9,092 bases of DNA, from contig CAAGAB010000172.1 in assembly GCA_900767685.1 (NCBI GenBank), forward strand, positions 1 to 9,092. Reading direction: 5' to 3'. The translations under genes were made by a program, and so were the position numbers. Positions 7,276-9,092 of the stretch are shown piece after piece. Numbering within the stretch: position 1 is the stretch's first letter; each line of letters opens with the position of its first letter. The DNA comes from an uncultured Coprococcus sp. GTDB taxonomy: Bacteria > Bacillota_A > Clostridia > Lachnospirales > Lachnospiraceae. The notes below the pieces were generated by a model, which saw nothing but the letters and a program-made list of their open reading frames with translations, was not told the DNA's origin and ran no database searches.

Positions 7276-7482
7276 AGCAAGAGATATTGCTAACTGAACA
7301 GATTGGACTGTTTTGAATACATTGTTATTCAAAGTTGTCATGTATCGGACATGACGTAACTTTGGTAGCCAGCCAGGACACATGTCCTGACTGACCATCC
7401 AAGGCTATGGGATGATTTACGAATTATATATCACAATTGTCAATATAGCAGGTGTGTACAGTGGTGCACATGTGCTTTTTTT
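7276..7482 (+). ncRNA. Hairpin-rich 3' region of acpP transcript, possible structured RNA
   Basis: Successive stems are visible. AGCAA/TTGCT is at 7276-7291. AACAG/CTGTT is at 7297-7312. TTTGAATA/TATTCAAA is at 7312-7333. A two-part stem follows at 7330-7364 (CAAAGTT/AACTTTG enclosing GTCATGT/ACATGAC with loop ATCGG). Last is an outer TAGCC/GGCTA pair (7366-7370/7403-7407) enclosing CAGGAC/GTCCTG (7374-7389). The series ends at the terminator. No good promoter lies directly before it, so it is more likely a long structured 3' UTR or a 3'-derived small RNA than an independent gene. It matches no RNA class I recognise. Confidence 0.35.
7448..7482 (+). terminator. Intrinsic terminator of the acpP transcript
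   Basis: A 12-bp stem (7448-7459 with 7464-7475, one mismatch and two G-U pairs) with a 4-nt loop AGTG is followed at once by seven T residues (7476-7482). This is the clearest Rho-independent terminator in the window. It separates acpP from fabD. Confidence 0.85.
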
Positions 7483-7504
7483 ATGCCCATTTATTTACCA
7501 TAAT

Positions 7505-7573
7505 GGCAAAGGGGACAGGTACCTCCGTCCCCATCTCTCCGTTTCGGCAAAGGGGACAGGTACCTCCGTCCCC
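7505..7573. repeat. Two direct copies of a 28-bp GGGGAC...GTCCCC palindromic (REP-like) repeat
   Basis: Identical 28-bp units at 7505-7532 and 7546-7573 (period 41 bp) begin GGCAAA and contain GGGGAC and GTCCCC as inverted arms around AGGTACCT, itself a palindrome. The form resembles REP-type extragenic palindromes, some families of which are mobilised by RAYT-type transposases. No transposase is in the window, so that link is inference. Confidence 0.8.
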
Positions 7574-7841
7574 CGGATCGTGGGATGCCTGCTGCCTGGC
7601 CTGATTTTTACATTTGTGGGGAATGTAACAGGTAAAAGGATAAAAATATCCTAAAAATGTGAAATTGCTGCTTCTGGGGATAAAAATTCGGGCTTTTCTC
7701 CCAGGGAAGTGATAAAAAAGTTCTATGAGAAAAAGTTGTAACTTTATCGAAGAAAATAGCTGGTTTATAGAAAAACGACTCGTTATCAAAATGCAGGCAA
7801 GGCTTGACAAGCCGTATCCAAGACTGGAATCGGTGGATAAC

Positions 7842-7911
7842 CCTGCCAGGATATCTCCGCTTGCGATTTGCCCCTGCCATCCTGCCAGGATATCTCCGCT
7901 TGCGATTTGCC
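7842..7911. repeat. Two direct copies of a 31-bp repeat
   Basis: Identical 31-bp units lie at 7842-7872 and 7881-7911 (period 39). The 8-nt insert CCTGCCAT between them partly copies the unit start. Each unit contains small palindromes (CCTGCCAGG and CGCTTGCG). On the minus strand each unit begins GGCAAA, as the GGGGAC repeat does on the plus strand. The second copy supplies the -35 box of the downstream promoter. Confidence 0.85.
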
Positions 7912-7928
7912 GGGCCCTGTTTTATAAT
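7900..7928 (+). promoter_or_regulatory. Promoter for fabD-fabG, -35 within a repeat copy
   Basis: TTGCGA (7900-7905), a spacer of exactly 17 bp and a consensus TATAAT (7923-7928) give a good sigma-A promoter. The -35 lies inside the second 31-bp repeat; the first copy has the same TTGCGA but no -10 at the right distance. Transcription would start near 7935, leaving a ~120-nt leader that contains a hairpin (7938-7962). Confidence 0.6.
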
Positions 7929-8054
7929 AGGGGGTGGCTGACCTGTATTACGAATATGTCAGAACAAAAAGGCTGGTGCAATTCAGTGCAGGCAGATCGC
8001 AATGATGTACGAATGTAAAGCAATTACAAAATATAATAAAGGCGGTAAAAAAGA

Positions 8055-8978
8055 ATGGGTAAGACAGCAGTTATATTCCCAGGCCAGGGCGCACAGTATG
8101 TGGGCATGGCAAAGGATTTTTATGACAACTTTGAGGACAGCAAGAAGGTATTTGATGAGGCAGATGAGGTTTTGGATATAGAGCTCAAGAAGATCTGTTT
8201 CGAGGAGAATGACGACATCAACAAGACAGAGTACACACAGCCGGCCATGGTTGCTGCAGAGGTTGCCATATATGAGCACCTGAAGAACGCAGGTCTCAAG
8301 GCTGATGTATTTGCAGGACTCTCACTCGGTGAGTACAGCGCACTTGTTGCAGCAGGAGCCATGACTCTCGCTGACGGCATCAAGACAGTTAGAAGAAGAG
8401 GTATCCTTATGCAGAACGAAGTACCTCTCGGAATGGGCGGAATGGCAGCAGTCATAGCAATGGACGCTGACAAGATTGCCGAGATATGTGAGAACACACC
8501 TGGCAAGGTACAGATAGCAAACTACAACTGTCCTGGACAGATCGTTATATCAGGTGAGGCAGAGGCTGTTAAGGCAGCATCAGCAGCACTTGCAGAGGCT
8601 GGAGCCAAGAGAGTTATCCCACTTAACGTAAGTGGTCCATTCCACTCACAGATGCTTGTACCTGCAGGTGAGAAACTTTACGACTTCCTTCAGGGCGTGG
8701 ATGTTGCAGAGGGATTTGCTCCTTACTACTGCAATGCAGACGCAGAGGAGATCACAGACGCAGCCAAGGTAAAAGAGCTTCTGAAGAGACAGGTGTATTC
8801 ATCAGTAAGATGGCAGCAGACAATAGAGAACATGATAGCTGACGGTGTTGACACATTTATCGAGGTCGGCCCGGGCAAGACTCTCACAGGCTTCATGAAG
8901 AAGATCAACAGAGAGGTAAAGAGTATAAATATTGCAACTGTAGACGATTTAGCGAAATTGGAGGAACTGAATGCTTAA
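8055..8978 (+). CDS. fabD: Malonyl-CoA:ACP transacylase, 307 aa
   Basis: This enzyme moves malonate from malonyl-CoA to ACP, providing the extender for type II fatty acid synthesis. Visible family features are PGQGAQ at 9-14, the nucleophile elbow [14 protein letters not shown] with Ser90, the substrate-carboxylate Arg115 in R-R-R-G-I-L-M-Q, the catalytic His197 in GPFHS, Q246 near the R-W motif, and the C-terminal GPGKTLTGF. The length is normal for FabD. The elbow reads GLSLG rather than the GHSLG seen in many bacteria. The start ATG 8055 has an AGGCGG ribosome site 9 nt upstream, one base off consensus. The gene overlaps fabG by 8 bp, implying coupled translation. It is driven from the promoter in the repeat-rich gap rather than from acpP. 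Confidence 0.97.
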   Translation: MGKTAVIFPGQGAQYVGMAKDFYDNFEDSKKVFDEADEVLDIELKKICFEENDDINKTEYTQPAMVAAEVAIYEHLKNAGLKADVFAGLSLGEYSALVAAGAMTLADGIKTVRRRGILMQNEVPLGMGGMAAVIAMDADKIAEICENTPGKVQIANYNCPGQIVISGEAEAVKAASAALAEAGAKRVIPLNVSGPFHSQMLVPAGEKLYDFLQGVDVAEGFAPYYCNADAEEITDAAKVKELLKRQVYSSVRWQQTIENMIADGVDTFIEVGPGKTLTGFMKKINREVKSINIATVDDLAKLEELNA

Positions 8979-9092
8979 GGATAAGGTAGCAGTAGTAACA
9001 GGTGCCGGAAGAGGTATCGGACGTGAGATAGCAAAGACATTTGCCGGATATGGCGCAAAGGTAGTAGTGAACTTCAACGGCTCAGAGGAGCG
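8971..9092 (+). CDS. fabG: 3-oxoacyl-ACP reductase, N-terminal part (3' end outside window)
   Basis: The first 40 residues are the start of a short-chain dehydrogenase/reductase: a beta strand (KVAVVT), the glycine-rich cofactor motif T-G-A-G-R-G-I-G at 10-17, helix A, and the next strand ending V-V-V-N-F. The family uses NADPH to reduce 3-ketoacyl-ACP. GGAGG at 8960-8964, 6 nt before ATG 8971, lies inside the end of fabD. The 8-bp overlap with fabD and the fab context make FabG far likelier than another SDR. The catalytic Ser-Tyr-Lys set is beyond the window. Confidence 0.92.
   Translation, partial: MLKDKVAVVTGAGRGIGREIAKTFAGYGAKVVVNFNGSEE

Larger units (their letters stand above)
7238..8054. 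other. 817-bp gene-free gap between acpP and fabD
   Basis: No convincing gene is present on either strand. In order it holds a cluster of hairpins (7276-7407), an intrinsic terminator (7448-7482), a tandem pair of GGGGAC palindromic repeats (7505-7573), and an A/T-rich stretch (7574-7841). That stretch has only small hairpins (TTACATT/AATGTAA at 7608-7628, AGGATA/TATCCT at 7637-7652, GGCTT/AAGCC at 7801-7813). Then come a second pair of unrelated 31-bp repeats (7842-7911), a promoter (7900-7928), and a ~120-nt fabD leader with a CTGAC/GTCAG hairpin (7938-7962). Proteins read through here are compositionally odd and simply translate the repeats. Confidence 0.8.

Noticed and set aside
7412..7654. 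80-codon plus-strand open frame after acpP
   Set aside because: It runs through the acpP terminator and the GGGGAC repeats, with no coding-like composition.
7842..7911. CRISPR array
   Set aside because: There are only two copies, the 8-nt spacer is far too short, and no cas genes are near.
7725..8018. 97-codon plus-strand open frame before fabD
   Set aside because: No ribosome site is evident. The frame is a translation of the duplicated 31-bp repeats and runs through the fabD promoter.

Overview
The window looks like a chromosomal stretch from a Gram-positive gut-type Clostridia, most likely Lachnospiraceae (Coprococcus/Butyrivibrio-like). The reasons are AGGAGG-type ribosome sites, moderate GC, a TetR-MMPL-heptad-repeat lipoprotein set of the kind seen in that group, and an ACP/FabD/FabG cluster with clostridial-looking proteins. 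The genus is inference; no rRNA or species marker is present.

Layout. (1) Bases 1-1029, + strand: the C-terminal part of a T4 Rnl1-like RNA ligase, cut by the window edge, then a small calcineurin-like metallophosphoesterase. Together they suggest an RNA end-healing and sealing module. (2) Bases 1030-1413: no gene; mostly a 268-bp imperfect palindrome lying between two convergent genes. (3) Bases 1414-6826: an export module. A TetR regulator (- strand, GTG start) is divergent from a 12-TM MMPL/RND transporter, which is followed by a large lipoprotein with long Leu-x-x-Gly heptad arrays. The divergent intergenic region carries a 9-bp perfect inverted repeat plus a third half-site, a good candidate operator. 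(4) Bases 6827-9092: fatty acid synthesis. acpP has its own strong promoter. An 817-bp gene-free gap follows, holding a hairpin-rich 3' region, a strong intrinsic terminator, two unrelated families of duplicated repeats, and a new promoter whose -35 box lies inside a repeat copy. Then come fabD and the start of fabG, which overlap by 8 bp.

How the parts work together. The ligase and phosphoesterase could heal and seal broken RNA, the phosphoesterase treating the 3' end. The TetR protein probably represses the MMPL/lipoprotein pair, which would move a lipid-like or amphipathic compound across the membrane, with the lipoprotein as an extracellular partner. ACP, FabD and FabG act in type II fatty acid synthesis: FabD loads malonate onto ACP and FabG reduces the 3-ketoacyl-ACP. 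Here acpP is transcriptionally separated from fabD by repeats, which is unusual.

The most interesting items are the putative RNA-repair pair, the long palindrome, the acpP-fabD gap with its repeat-embedded promoter, and the operator layout of the export module.
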